Shown here: positions 1 through 5,569 of the stretch, one piece after another
How the letters are laid out: every line of letters starts with the position of its first letter
Position numbering within the stretch: the first letter of the stretch is position 1
Assembly (NCBI GenBank): GCA_014377795.1
Contig: JACMOY010000129.1
Span: 1-5,569 of the forward strand
Reading direction: 5' to 3'
Length of the DNA stretch: 5,569 nt
DNA from: Actinomycetota bacterium
GTDB lineage: Bacteria; Actinomycetota; Actinomycetes; Actinomycetales; Angustibacteraceae
Position numbers and translations under genes: made by a program
The notes under the pieces: model-generated
Databases searched by the model: none
What the model saw: only the letters and a program-made list of their open reading frames with translations
Told to the model about the DNA's origin: nothing

Positions 1-755
1 CCGATCCCGGCGATCCAGGCGAACAGGCCCTCGGTCACCGGCCCCAGGTTGCCGAGCGAGGCGCCGCCGGCCTTGCTGTCCTGCTGGGACTTGGTGATGT
101 AGGCGATGACGTCCTGCTTGTTCTCGGGGCTGATGTTGGCGGCGGTGAACACCGGCATCGCCTGGGGGCCGCTGAGCATGGCCTCGTAGATGCGCGAGTT
201 GCTGATGTCGGCGATCGCCGGGGCGTACTTGCCCCGGGTCAGGGCGCCGCCGGCGCCCGCATAGTTGTGGCACATCGCGCAGTTCACCCGGAAGATGGCG
301 CCGCCCTTGGCCGCGTCACCGCCGCCCGAGGTGAACTCGGCGCCGGGGACGGCCGGGCCGGGTGCCAGCGAGGCGACGTACGCCGCGAGCTGGCTGATCT
401 CGGCGGGGCTGTAGCGGACCGGGCCCTGAGGGGCCTGCGGCCCGGGCGCGGCGAGCGGCATCCGGCCGGTGCCGACCTGGAAGTCGACCGAGGCCGCGCC
501 GACACCGATCAGGCTCGGGCCGGCGATGCCCGCGAACTTGGTCGTGGCCGACCCCTGCGCGAGCAGGCCATGGCAGGTCGCGCAGTTGGCCAGGAACAGC
601 TTCCTGCCGGCCGCGACGTCGTCACCGCTGGCGGTCGCGGCGGCTGCCGGCTTGGGAGCCAGTGCTGCGTAGAGCGCGCCGGTGGCCATGAGACCGAGAG
701 CGATCAGCACCACCAGAGCGAGCGGGTGGCGCCGGCGTGCGGCGAGTGCGGTCAC
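1..755 (-). CDS. qcrC: Cytochrome bc1 complex diheme cytochrome c subunit QcrC (3' end outside window)
   Basis: Membrane-anchored diheme cytochrome c of the actinobacterial menaquinol:cytochrome c reductase. It passes electrons from the Rieske/cytochrome b core directly to the aa3 oxidase, in place of a soluble cytochrome c. Translation from GTG at 755 gives 251 full codons with no stop before the window edge. Residues about 11-33 form a hydrophobic signal/anchor segment. Two cytochrome c domains follow, with heme motifs CATCH (58-62) and CAMCH (159-163) and likely axial methionines M99 (RMP) and M200 (AMP). The sequence reaches the GPVTEGL-FAW stretch that normally leads into the C-terminal transmembrane helix, so only the last few tens of residues are missing. 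The GTG start has GAGGAA (762-767, minus strand) six bases upstream. ctaE lies 82 bases upstream on the same strand, the usual ctaE-qcrCAB order, so qcrA and qcrB should follow to the left. Family and role are near certain. Confidence 0.96.
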   Translation of the reverse strand, partial: MTALAARRRHPLALVVLIALGLMATGALYAALAPKPAAAATASGDDVAAGRKLFLANCATCHGLLAQGSATTKFAGIAGPSLIGVGAASVDFQVGTGRMPLAAPGPQAPQGPVRYSPAEISQLAAYVASLAPGPAVPGAEFTSGGGDAAKGGAIFRVNCAMCHNYAGAGGALTRGKYAPAIADISNSRIYEAMLSGPQAMPVFTAANISPENKQDVIAYITKSQQDSKAGGASLGNLGPVTEGLFAWIAGI

Positions 756-761
756 GAGCGG

Positions 762-767
762 TTCCTC
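762..767 (-). promoter_or_regulatory. Ribosome binding site of qcrC
   Basis: GAGGAA on the minus strand, six bases before the GTG at 755. It fixes the qcrC start and shows that qcrC has its own initiation signal, although it probably shares the ctaE transcript. The rest of the 82-base ctaE-qcrC gap holds no convincing promoter or strong hairpin that I can see. Confidence 0.7.
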
Positions 768-837
768 GTCTCGGTTGGTGTTCTGAGCCTAGGTCGGGCG
801 CTGCGGGCGACTGTCGTGGTGCAACGCTTCACCGGCC

Positions 838-1476
838 TCACTGCAGCAGGTAGATGGTGGCGAACAGCGCGATCCACACGACGTCGACGAAGTGCCAGTA
901 GTACGAGGTCACGACGGCTCCGGTGGCCTCGGCGTGCCCAAACCGGCGGGTCGCGAACGAGCGGCCGATGATCAGCAGGAAGGCGATCAACCCGCCCGTG
1001 ACGTGGATGCCGTGGAACCCGGTGGTGAGATAGAACACCGACCCGTACGCGTCGGTGTTGATCTTCAGCCCCTCCTTGACCAGGCTCGCGTACTCGAAGA
1101 CCTGGCCCGAGACGAAGATGGCACCGAACACGTAGGTGAGCGTGTACCACTCGCGCATGCCCCACAGGCGGAACTGCAGGAGCGAGCCCGTGCGCCCCGG
1201 CTGGAACTGCTCGGCCTTCCAGACGCCGAGCTGGCACCAGACCGAGCTGACCACCAGCACGAGCGTGTTGGCGGTGCTGAACGGCACGTTGAGCTTCTCG
1301 GGACCGCTGACCCACTGCTCGGGGACGACCGATCGCAGCGTGGAGTACATGGCGAACAGCCCGGCGAAGAACATCAGCTCGCTCGACAGCCACACGATCG
1401 TGCCGACCGAGGCCATGTTGGGGCGGGCGACCGGTGCGTGCGCAGCGGAGGACTGGACAGCGGATGCGGTGGCCAC
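838..1476 (-). CDS. ctaE: Cytochrome c oxidase subunit III (CtaE)
   Basis: Integral membrane subunit III of the aa3-type cytochrome c oxidase, part of the bc1-aa3 supercomplex in the cytoplasmic membrane. It supports and stabilises subunit I rather than carrying redox centres. The protein is 212 residues, normal for the short actinobacterial form with about five transmembrane segments. Hydrophobic stretches lie near residues 25-46, 70-85, 112-130, 148-171 and 190-211. Family signatures visible are [11 protein letters not shown] (29-39), [10 protein letters not shown] (123-132), [12 protein letters not shown] (152-163) and [15 protein letters not shown] (191-205). The GTG at 1476 is chosen because it gives the normal N-terminus. 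An ATG eight bases upstream is out of frame. No clear Shine-Dalgarno precedes the GTG; a -10-like AATAAT ends six bases before it, so the mRNA may be leaderless. It is the first gene of the operon, followed by qcrC. Confidence 0.97.
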   Translation of the reverse strand: MATASAVQSSAAHAPVARPNMASVGTIVWLSSELMFFAGLFAMYSTLRSVVPEQWVSGPEKLNVPFSTANTLVLVVSSVWCQLGVWKAEQFQPGRTGSLLQFRLWGMREWYTLTYVFGAIFVSGQVFEYASLVKEGLKINTDAYGSVFYLTTGFHGIHVTGGLIAFLLIIGRSFATRRFGHAEATGAVVTSYYWHFVDVVWIALFATIYLLQ

Positions 1477-1482
1477 GTCGCC

Positions 1483-1488
1483 ATTATT
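1483..1488 (-). promoter_or_regulatory. Candidate -10 element of ctaE-qcr operon, leaderless arrangement
   Basis: On the minus strand AATAAT matches TATAAT at five of six positions and is the only AT-rich patch in this GC-rich gap. It ends six bases before the ctaE GTG (1476), so transcription would begin at or next to the start codon. I see no good -35 hexamer at 16-18 bases spacing. Actinobacterial promoters often have weak -35 elements and leaderless mRNAs are common there, but this assignment rests on sequence alone. Confidence 0.45.
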
Positions 1489-1555
1489 GCCCTAAGGCCG
1501 GCTTCGGCGGCGGGCGACCCCCCGGCCCGGCGAGCCGTCCGGCCGAGCGGGCGTG

Positions 1556-1570
1556 CCCGATACGATCGGG
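1556..1570. promoter_or_regulatory. Perfect inverted repeat CCCGAT-ACG-ATCGGG, possible operator
   Basis: Six-base perfect arms separated by three bases, lying in the divergent ctaE / receiver-trpD control region. It completely covers the candidate rightward -10 (TACGAT, 1561-1566). A protein bound here would block RNA polymerase, so it fits a repressor site for the receiver-trpD unit. The regulator is unknown and I found no second copy in the window. A chance palindrome is possible. Confidence 0.35.
1561..1566 (+). promoter_or_regulatory. Candidate -10 element of the receiver-trpD unit
   Basis: TACGAT fits the actinobacterial -10 pattern TANNNT. A start about seven bases downstream, near 1573, would give a leader of about 50 bases ending in a good ribosome binding site. 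No strong -35 is visible at normal spacing. The leader contains no TGG codons and no obvious attenuator hairpin, so a classical trp leader-peptide mechanism is not supported. Confidence 0.4.
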
Positions 1571-1609
1571 GACGGCACGAGCGGCCCCAGGTCCACCCGA
1601 CGCACCCGT

Positions 1610-1614
1610 GAGGA
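1610..1614 (+). promoter_or_regulatory. Ribosome binding site of the receiver-like gene
   Basis: GAGGA seven bases upstream of ATG 1622. It decides the start of the receiver-like gene against the in-frame GTG at 1553. That GTG has no such signal, and it overlaps the candidate -10 and palindrome. Confidence 0.7.
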
Positions 1615-1621
1615 CATCCCG

Positions 1622-2038
1622 ATGAGCGCGACGCAGTCCGGCGACGACGCCCGGGTCCTGATGGTGCTGGTCTACAGCCATGACGTCACGACCCGCGACA
1701 CCGTGCGGATGGCAGTGGGCCGGCGTCCGGCCAGTGACGTGCCGCGCGTGCAGTGGCTGGAGTGCGCCACCGCCGCCGCCGTCATCACCGCCCTGGACGC
1801 CGGGGGGATCGACCTGGTCATCCTGGACGGCGAGGCCTCGCCGGTGGGTGGGCTGGGCCTGTGTCGCCAGCTCAAGAGCGAGATCTTCCAGTGCCCGCCG
1901 GTGCTGGTGCTGCTCGGCCGGCCGCAGGACTCCTGGCTGGCCGCGTGGTCGCTGGCGGACAACGCCGTGCTGCACCCGCTCGACCCGGCCGCCGTCGCGC
2001 AGGCCGTCGCCGAGCTGGCTCGCAGCGTCATGGTGTGA
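1622..2038 (+). CDS. Stand-alone degenerate response-regulator receiver protein
   Basis: A 138-residue cytoplasmic protein that is only a CheY-like receiver fold, with no DNA-binding or enzymatic output domain. The beta-alpha pattern is visible: VLMVLVY (12-18), [10 protein letters not shown] (63-72), PPVLVLLG (92-99) and AVLHPLDP (115-122). D69 sits at the phosphoacceptor position after strand 3. Other active-site positions are altered: the usual acidic pair after strand 1 is SHD (19-21), the Thr/Ser after strand 4 is G99, and the conserved Lys after strand 5 is H118. Normal phosphorylation is therefore doubtful. [12 protein letters not shown] (99-110) resembles a conserved stretch I recall from similar actinobacterial receiver-like proteins annotated as response regulators. 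The start is set by GAGGA seven bases before the ATG. The stop overlaps the trpD GTG start as GTGA, which suggests translational coupling. Its function is unknown. A link to tryptophan synthesis or to the divergent respiratory operon is inference from position only. Confidence 0.8.
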   Translation: MSATQSGDDARVLMVLVYSHDVTTRDTVRMAVGRRPASDVPRVQWLECATAAAVITALDAGGIDLVILDGEASPVGGLGLCRQLKSEIFQCPPVLVLLGRPQDSWLAAWSLADNAVLHPLDPAAVAQAVAELARSVMV

Positions 2039-3081
2039 CCGAGGTGCCCGAGGCACTGCCGACCTGGCCCGGTCTGCTGCACCGCCTGCTGGCGCGCGAG
2101 CCGCTGCGCGCGACCGAGACGGCGTGGGCGATGGACCGCATCATGAGCGGCGACAGCACACCGGTGCAGGTCGCCGGCTTCGTCGTCGGGCTGCGGGCCA
2201 AGGGCGAGACGGTCGAGGAGCTGACCGGTCTGGTCGAGGCGATGCTGGCCCACGCGGTGCGCATCGAGGTGCCGGGCCCGACGGTCGACGTCGTCGGCAC
2301 CGGCGGTGACCGCGCCAACACCGTGAACATCTCGACCATGGCGGCGCTGGTGGTGGCCGGGGCCGGCCTGCGCGTGGTCAAGCACGGCAACCGGGCGGCG
2401 TCCAGCGCGTGCGGCTCGGCCGACGTCCTCGAAGAGCTGGGCGTGCGCCTGGACCTGTCGCCCGAGCAGGTGGCGGACGTCGCCCGCACCGCGGGGATCA
2501 CCTTCTGCTTCGCCCAGGCGTTCCACCCCGCGATGCGCCACACCGCGCAGGCGCGTCGCGAGCTCGGGGTGCCGACCGTCTTCAACTTCCTGGGGCCGTT
2601 GACCAACCCGGCTCAGCCGGGTGCCGCCGCGATCGGCGTCGCCGACCTGCGGATGGCCCCGCTGATCGCCGGGGTGCTGGCCTCGCGCGGCACCAGCGCG
2701 CTGGTCTTCCGCGGCGAGGACGGTCTGGACGAGCTCACCACCAGCGGCCCCTCGCAGGTGTGGAGCGTGCGCGGTGGCACCGTCACCGCGCATCGGCTGG
2801 ACCCCGCCGCGCTGGGGGTGGCCGCCTCACCGGTCTCGGCGCTGCTCGGCGGCGACGCCGCGTTCAACGCCCGCATCGTGCGCGAGGTGCTCGCCGGGGC
2901 CATAGGCCCGGTGCGGGGCGCCGTCCTGCTCAACGCCGCCGCAGCGCTGGTCGCCGCCGACGCGGTGCCGGACGACGAGCTCGAGGTGGCGATGACCGGC
3001 GCCCTGGCGCTGGCCGCCGCGTCCGTCGACTCCGGCAGCGCTGCGGCCGCCCTCGACCGCTGGGTCGCCGCCACCGCCTGA
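2035..3081 (+). CDS. trpD: Anthranilate phosphoribosyltransferase (TrpD)
   Basis: Transfers the phosphoribosyl group of PRPP to anthranilate, giving N-(5'-phosphoribosyl)anthranilate, the second committed step of tryptophan synthesis in the cytoplasm. The protein has 348 residues, the usual length. A helical N-terminal domain (about 12-75) is followed by the alpha/beta PRPP-binding domain. Diagnostic motifs are GTGGD (88-92, PRPP loop), NISTMAA (98-104), KHGNRAASS (116-124), FHPAMRH (163-169), [11 protein letters not shown] (183-193) and GLDEL (230-234), whose D232-E233 pair binds Mg2+ in this family. The start is GTG 2035, overlapping the upstream stop as GTGA. No Shine-Dalgarno is visible, so translation is probably coupled to the receiver gene. 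GTG 2044 is an in-frame alternative. Other trp genes are absent from the window. A solitary trpD beside ctaE-qcr is the known actinobacterial arrangement. Confidence 0.97.
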   Translation: MTEVPEALPTWPGLLHRLLAREPLRATETAWAMDRIMSGDSTPVQVAGFVVGLRAKGETVEELTGLVEAMLAHAVRIEVPGPTVDVVGTGGDRANTVNISTMAALVVAGAGLRVVKHGNRAASSACGSADVLEELGVRLDLSPEQVADVARTAGITFCFAQAFHPAMRHTAQARRELGVPTVFNFLGPLTNPAQPGAAAIGVADLRMAPLIAGVLASRGTSALVFRGEDGLDELTTSGPSQVWSVRGGTVTAHRLDPAALGVAASPVSALLGGDAAFNARIVREVLAGAIGPVRGAVLLNAAAALVAADAVPDDELEVAMTGALALAAASVDSGSAAAALDRWVAATA

Positions 3082-3092
3082 CCCACGACCGC

Positions 3093-3123
3093 CTGACCCG
3101 CGTCCGTCCAGGTGCGCGGTCAG
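3093..3123. terminator. Hairpin in the convergent gap after trpD, possible bidirectional terminator
   Basis: CTGACC (3093-3098) pairs with GGTCAG (3118-3123). After a bulged C3099, GCG (3100-3102) pairs with CGC (3115-3117). This gives nine base pairs closing a 12-base loop. It lies between the trpD stop and the convergent RAM-domain gene and overlaps that gene's stop codon. There is no T-run on either side, so it is not a classical intrinsic terminator. Hairpins without T-tracts are proposed as terminators in actinobacteria. Confidence 0.4.
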
Positions 3124-3401
3124 CCGTCGAAGCCGAGCGAGAACGTCGCCTCGAGGTCGTGCTTGCTATAGGCCCGGAACGCGATGTGGGTCTGCGTGCC
3201 GCGGATGCCGTCGACCTTGTTGAGCCGGTCGGCGATGACGACGGCGAGGTCGTCGTGCTCGCGCACCCGCACCATGGCGATCAGGTCGACGTCGCCGGTC
3301 ACCGAGTAGACCTCGCTGACCCCGTCCAGGTCGGCGATCGCCGCGGCCACCTCGGGGATGCGGTCGACCTCGGCCTGGACGAGCACGATCGCGGTGATCA
3401 T
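3120..3401 (-). CDS. Stand-alone Lrp/AsnC ligand-binding (RAM) domain protein
   Basis: A 93-residue protein consisting only of the effector-binding, oligomerising RAM domain of the Lrp/AsnC family. The beta-alpha-beta-beta-alpha-beta pattern can be followed: strand ITAIVLVQ (2-9), helix 14-24, strands VSEVYSVTG (28-36) and DLIAMVRV (39-46), helix 48-63, strand GTQTHIAFRAY (68-78). The VTGDVDL turn (34-40) is the family's characteristic element. There is no helix-turn-helix, so it cannot bind DNA by the usual Lrp route. It may bind an amino acid and act by pairing with a full Lrp protein or with another partner. ATG 3401 gives the normal family N-terminus. Upstream in-frame codons run into the preceding gene. 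No good Shine-Dalgarno is visible. It starts 10 bases after the exonuclease/UvrC-like gene ends, so the two are probably cotranscribed, and it converges on trpD. Confidence 0.88.
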   Translation of the reverse strand: MITAIVLVQAEVDRIPEVAAAIADLDGVSEVYSVTGDVDLIAMVRVREHDDLAVVIADRLNKVDGIRGTQTHIAFRAYSKHDLEATFSLGFDG

Positions 3402-3411
3402 GGCGATGAGA

Positions 3412-5172
3412 CTAACCGGCGACGGCGCTGGGGCGGTGCACCAGACCTGGCCCGGTGGGCTCGTCGAACGGTGCGACCGAGTGGAACCCCCCGGCCAGCG
3501 GCTCGAGCCGGGCCCGCTCGCCACCCGCCCCGTGCACCGGTGAGGTCCAGACCCCGGTGACCGCGACCAGCCGCACGCCGTCGGACTCGAGCCAACCGAG
3601 CACCTTCTCGGTCTCGGCGGGCAGCGCGGCCGGCAGCGGCAGCACGGGCGGCTCGACCACCTCGGCGCTGGCCCGCAGCGCGTCGACGTACGGCCAGGGG
3701 TCGGCGCCGAGCGGGCTCACCGTCGTCCCGGCCAGGCGCCCGTGGCGCACGAGCACGACCTCCCACCCGCCGGCCGGACGTCGGCGGGCGGCGACGACCT
3801 CGGAGCACCCGGCGATCGCAGCCAGCCGCTGCACCCGGGACGCGGCGCGCACCAGGGCCAGCAACCGGTCGCGCACGACCGTGGCCTGCTCGAACCGCTC
3901 GGCGTCGGACAGCGCCTGGATGCGGGCGTGCAGGGTGTCGACCGCGGCGCGGCAGTCGCCGGTCATGCTCGCGCGAGCCTGCGCGACGACCTCGTCGTAC
4001 AGCGGGGCCGCGAGCGGCCCCTGCGTGCAGGGCGCGTTGCAGCGGCCCATCTCGGCCAGCGCGCACGCCCCGCCGCCGCCGCGACGGCTGAGCGGGCGGG
4101 TGCACTGACGCAGCGCGAACGCGTCGTGCAGCGCCTCGATGGCCAGCTCGGCGCCGCGGCGGGTGCCGAACGGGCCGAGGTAGGTGGCCCCGTCGTCGCG
4201 CACGGCGTGCACCAGGGACAGCCGCGGGAACGCCTCGACGGTGAGCTTGACCCACGCGGCCCGCTCGGGGAAGCGCGAGCGGCGGTTGTACCGGGGCTTG
4301 TGCTCGGCGATCAGCCGCAGCTCGCGAACCGACGCCTCGAGCGTGGTCTGGCAGACCACCGGCACGACCCGCTCGGCCAGGGCGACCATCTCGGCCATCC
4401 GGGTGCGGTGCTCGCTGGCGGTGAAGTAGGTGCGCACCCGGGTGGCGATGTCGACGGACGTGCCGACGTACAGCACGTGGTCGCGGGCGTCCCGGAACAG
4501 GTAGACCCCCGGCGCGTGCGGCAGCCCCTCGGCGAGGTGGCGCTTGCGGCGCTGGGCGGTGGACACCCGCGAGCTGAACGTCGAGAGCTCTTCGAGGGAG
4601 TGGACGCCGACCGAGCCGACCCGCTCGAGCAGCGCGTGCAGCACGTCGACGGTGGCGCGCGCGTCGGTCAGGGCCCGGTGGTCGGGGGTGGTGGGTGACC
4701 CGAACAGCCGGGCGAGCGTGCTGAGCTTGCGGTTGGGGGCCTCGTCGCGGGTGACGACCTGACGGGCCAGGTGGGCGGTGTCGACCACCTGGAAGCCCGG
4801 CCAGTCGTGCCCGGTCTCGGCAGCCGCGGCCCGCAGGAAGCCGATGTCGAAGGGAGCGTTGTGGGCGACCAGGACCGACCCGCGGGCGAACTCCAGGAAG
4901 GCCGGCAGCGCGGTCTGGATGCGGGGTGCGGTGCGCACCATCGAGTCGGTGATGCCGGTGAGCACCGCGATGAACGCCGGGATCGGCGCCCCGGGGTTGA
5001 CCAGCGTCTGCAGCTCGCCCAGCACCTGGCCGGCGCGCACCTTGACCGCGCCGATCTCGGTGATGGCGGCGCTGGCCGGCGACCCGCCGGTGGTCTCCAG
5101 GTCGACGACGACGAACGTCACGTCACCCAGCGGGGTGCCGAGCTCGTCGAGCGTTCCCTGGACCGATCTCAC
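3412..5172 (-). CDS. DEDDh exonuclease fused to UvrC-like GIY-YIG nuclease half
   Basis: A 586-residue probable DNA repair or processing nuclease. The N-terminal domain (about 18-185) is a DnaQ-like 3'-5' exonuclease with all DEDDh residues: D24/E26 in DLETTG, D109 in HNAPFD, and H165/D170 in HRALTD. Residues about 217-300 form a UvrC-type GIY-YIG endonuclease: GVYLF (222-226), YVG (235-237), R245/R247, then EHKPRYN (290-296), with E284 at the metal-binding glutamate position. Cysteines 357, 370, 378 and 382 (ending GRCNAPC) match the spacing of the UvrC four-cysteine iron-sulfur site. Residues about 423-440 (AERFEQATVVRDRL) resemble the UvrB-binding UVR motif. The UvrC RNase H-like nuclease and HhH domains are absent, so only the 3'-side incision half is present, as in Cho. 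Start GTG 5172 is preferred: a -10-like TAACGT ends seven bases before it. GTG 5196 would add eight residues. From memory, M. tuberculosis Rv2191 is the counterpart. Confidence 0.93.
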   Translation of the reverse strand: MRSVQGTLDELGTPLGDVTFVVVDLETTGGSPASAAITEIGAVKVRAGQVLGELQTLVNPGAPIPAFIAVLTGITDSMVRTAPRIQTALPAFLEFARGSVLVAHNAPFDIGFLRAAAAETGHDWPGFQVVDTAHLARQVVTRDEAPNRKLSTLARLFGSPTTPDHRALTDARATVDVLHALLERVGSVGVHSLEELSTFSSRVSTAQRRKRHLAEGLPHAPGVYLFRDARDHVLYVGTSVDIATRVRTYFTASEHRTRMAEMVALAERVVPVVCQTTLEASVRELRLIAEHKPRYNRRSRFPERAAWVKLTVEAFPRLSLVHAVRDDGATYLGPFGTRRGAELAIEALHDAFALRQCTRPLSRRGGGGACALAEMGRCNAPCTQGPLAAPLYDEVVAQARASMTGDCRAAVDTLHARIQALSDAERFEQATVVRDRLLALVRAASRVQRLAAIAGCSEVVAARRRPAGGWEVVLVRHGRLAGTTVSPLGADPWPYVDALRASAEVVEPPVLPLPAALPAETEKVLGWLESDGVRLVAVTGVWTSPVHGAGGERARLEPLAGGFHSVAPFDEPTGPGLVHRPSAVAG

Positions 5173-5179
5173 GCGCCGA

Positions 5180-5185
5180 ACGTTA
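5180..5185 (-). promoter_or_regulatory. Candidate -10 element of the exonuclease/UvrC-like gene, leaderless arrangement
   Basis: On the minus strand TAACGT fits TANNNT and ends seven bases before GTG 5172. A transcript would begin at or next to that codon. No Shine-Dalgarno precedes this GTG or the alternative GTG 5196, and the latter would put the hexamer inside the coding region. No clear -35 is seen. Confidence 0.45.
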
Positions 5186-5224
5186 GGACGGCCCACCGAC
5201 AGCGAGCGGCAGGCGCGCCCTGGC

Positions 5225-5230
5225 TACCCT
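5225..5230 (+). promoter_or_regulatory. Candidate -10 element of the NYN-like gene, leaderless arrangement
   Basis: TACCCT fits TANNNT and ends six bases before GTG 5237, with no purine-rich ribosome binding site between them. With the minus-strand hexamer at 5180-5185 it makes a compact 64-base divergent promoter region. The -35 is not recognisable. Confidence 0.42.
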
Positions 5231-5236
5231 GCGCAG

Positions 5237-5569
5237 GTGGCGGATCCGGTGCTCGGGGCGACCGCGCGCCGGCGTGTCCTGGACGTCGCCGCGACGGTGC
5301 TCGGTGCCCTGCCCGAGGGTGAGGTGCCGACGTCGTTGGCCCGGGTGCGCCAGTTCGCGCCCGGACGTCGGGCTGTGGCCGGTGCCGGGCCGCTGGCCGC
5401 CGCGCTCGAGCGCGACGCGGCGTTCAGGTCGCGGGTCGCCGCAGCCCTGCGCGAGTCCGAGCCCGAGCTCGTCCCGCCCGTCACCGAGGGCAGCGTGCCG
5501 GCGACCGCCGACCCGGACGACGTCGCCGTCGTGGCGTTCCTGGTGCGACCGCAGGGCTGGGAGCAGATC
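5237..5569 (+). CDS. N-terminal part of a probable NYN-domain (PIN-like) protein, cut by window edge
   Basis: An open frame of 111 codons from GTG 5237 to the window end without a stop. The N-terminus resembles that of long actinobacterial proteins annotated as NYN-domain proteins: a helical stretch VLDVAATVLGALPEGEVP (15-32), then VRQFAPGRRAVAGAGPLAAAL (about 37-57), RDAAFRSRVAAAL (59-71) and PDDVAVVAFLVRPQGW (93-108). In those proteins the NYN nuclease-like fold, related to PIN domains and thought to act on RNA, comes later, so it lies outside this window and cannot be confirmed here. Codon third positions are strongly GC, as in the neighbours, supporting real coding. It is divergent from the exonuclease/UvrC-like gene. 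The family call rests on recalled N-terminal similarity; the biochemical role is unknown. Confidence 0.65.
   Translation, partial: MADPVLGATARRRVLDVAATVLGALPEGEVPTSLARVRQFAPGRRAVAGAGPLAAALERDAAFRSRVAAALRESEPELVPPVTEGSVPATADPDDVAVVAFLVRPQGWEQI

Noticed and set aside
756..837. Small inverted matches and a CCTAGG palindrome in the ctaE-qcrC gap
   Set aside because: Stems are only four bases or need a loop of about 40 bases, too weak to call a terminator or operator.
267..971. A 234-codon open frame on the plus strand
   Set aside because: It lies antisense to qcrC and ctaE, and its low-complexity Arg/Gly/Ala-rich translation is typical of a shadow frame in GC-rich DNA.
1553..1621. Upstream in-frame GTG as start of the receiver-like gene, adding 23 residues
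   Set aside because: It has no ribosome binding site, overlaps the candidate -10 and palindrome, and the added residues do not look like part of a receiver fold. ATG 1622 has GAGGA at good spacing.
1567..1621. Tryptophan attenuator or leader peptide ahead of the receiver-trpD unit
   Set aside because: The leader contains no TGG codons, no small frame with tryptophans and no competing hairpins.
1753..2034. Upstream extension of the trpD frame
   Set aside because: It would overlap most of the receiver gene in another frame with an Arg/Gly-rich translation. The TrpD family N-terminus begins near 2035.
2409..3560. A 383-codon plus-strand open frame over trpD and beyond
   Set aside because: It is in a shifted frame relative to trpD and antisense to the RAM and nuclease genes. 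Its composition is arginine-rich shadow sequence.
3398..4255. A 285-codon minus-strand open frame inside the nuclease gene
   Set aside because: It overlaps the nuclease gene's UvrC-like region in another frame. The in-frame product carries the recognisable motifs and this one does not.
3742..4698. A 318-codon plus-strand open frame
   Set aside because: Antisense shadow of the nuclease gene with no recognisable motif.
5224..5484. An 86-codon minus-strand open frame at the right end
   Set aside because: It is opposite the NYN-like gene, and its Ser/Arg/Ala-rich translation resembles other shadows. The plus-strand frame shows family-like segments and a promoter-like hexamer.

Overview
The window is high-GC actinobacterial chromosome. 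Base composition is very GC-rich by eye, starts are often GTG, and the divergent order qcrC-ctaE / trpD is the one known from actinomycetes. From memory, M. tuberculosis has the same neighbourhood: Rv2191 (exonuclease/UvrC-like), Rv2192c (trpD), Rv2193 (ctaE) and Rv2194 (qcrC). The genus cannot be named from this sequence. It looks like core chromosome: I see no mobile element, CRISPR array, tRNA, rRNA or repeat family.

Layout. (1) Positions 1-1476, minus strand: the start of the cytochrome bc1-aa3 respiratory operon. ctaE (cytochrome oxidase subunit III) comes first, then qcrC (diheme cytochrome c of the bc1 complex), which is cut by the left edge just before its expected C-terminal anchor. 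(2) Positions 1477-1621: a 145-base divergent control region with a candidate -10 for each side and a 15-base palindrome over the rightward -10. (3) Positions 1622-3081, plus strand: a two-gene unit. A stand-alone, degenerate response-regulator receiver protein overlaps trpD (anthranilate phosphoribosyltransferase) by GTGA, so the two are probably translationally coupled. (4) Positions 3082-3119: a short convergent gap, with a hairpin that may terminate transcription from both sides. (5) Positions 3120-5172, minus strand: a two-gene unit. A 586-residue protein fuses a DEDDh exonuclease to the N-terminal half of UvrC (GIY-YIG nuclease, cysteine cluster, UVR motif). It is followed after 10 bases by a 93-residue stand-alone Lrp/AsnC ligand-binding (RAM) domain. 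(6) Positions 5173-5236: a 64-base divergent promoter region. (7) Positions 5237-5569, plus strand: the N-terminus of a gene resembling actinobacterial NYN-domain proteins, cut by the right edge.

Working together: CtaE and QcrC belong to one respiratory supercomplex that takes electrons from menaquinol to oxygen. TrpD makes the second intermediate of tryptophan synthesis. The two small regulator-like proteins flanking trpD, a receiver lacking key residues and an amino-acid-sensor-type RAM domain lacking its DNA-binding half, are the least explained items. The exonuclease/UvrC fusion is a probable DNA repair or processing nuclease. Three gene starts (ctaE, the exonuclease fusion and the NYN-like gene) have a -10-like hexamer ending 6-7 bases before a GTG codon and no visible Shine-Dalgarno, which suggests leaderless mRNAs.
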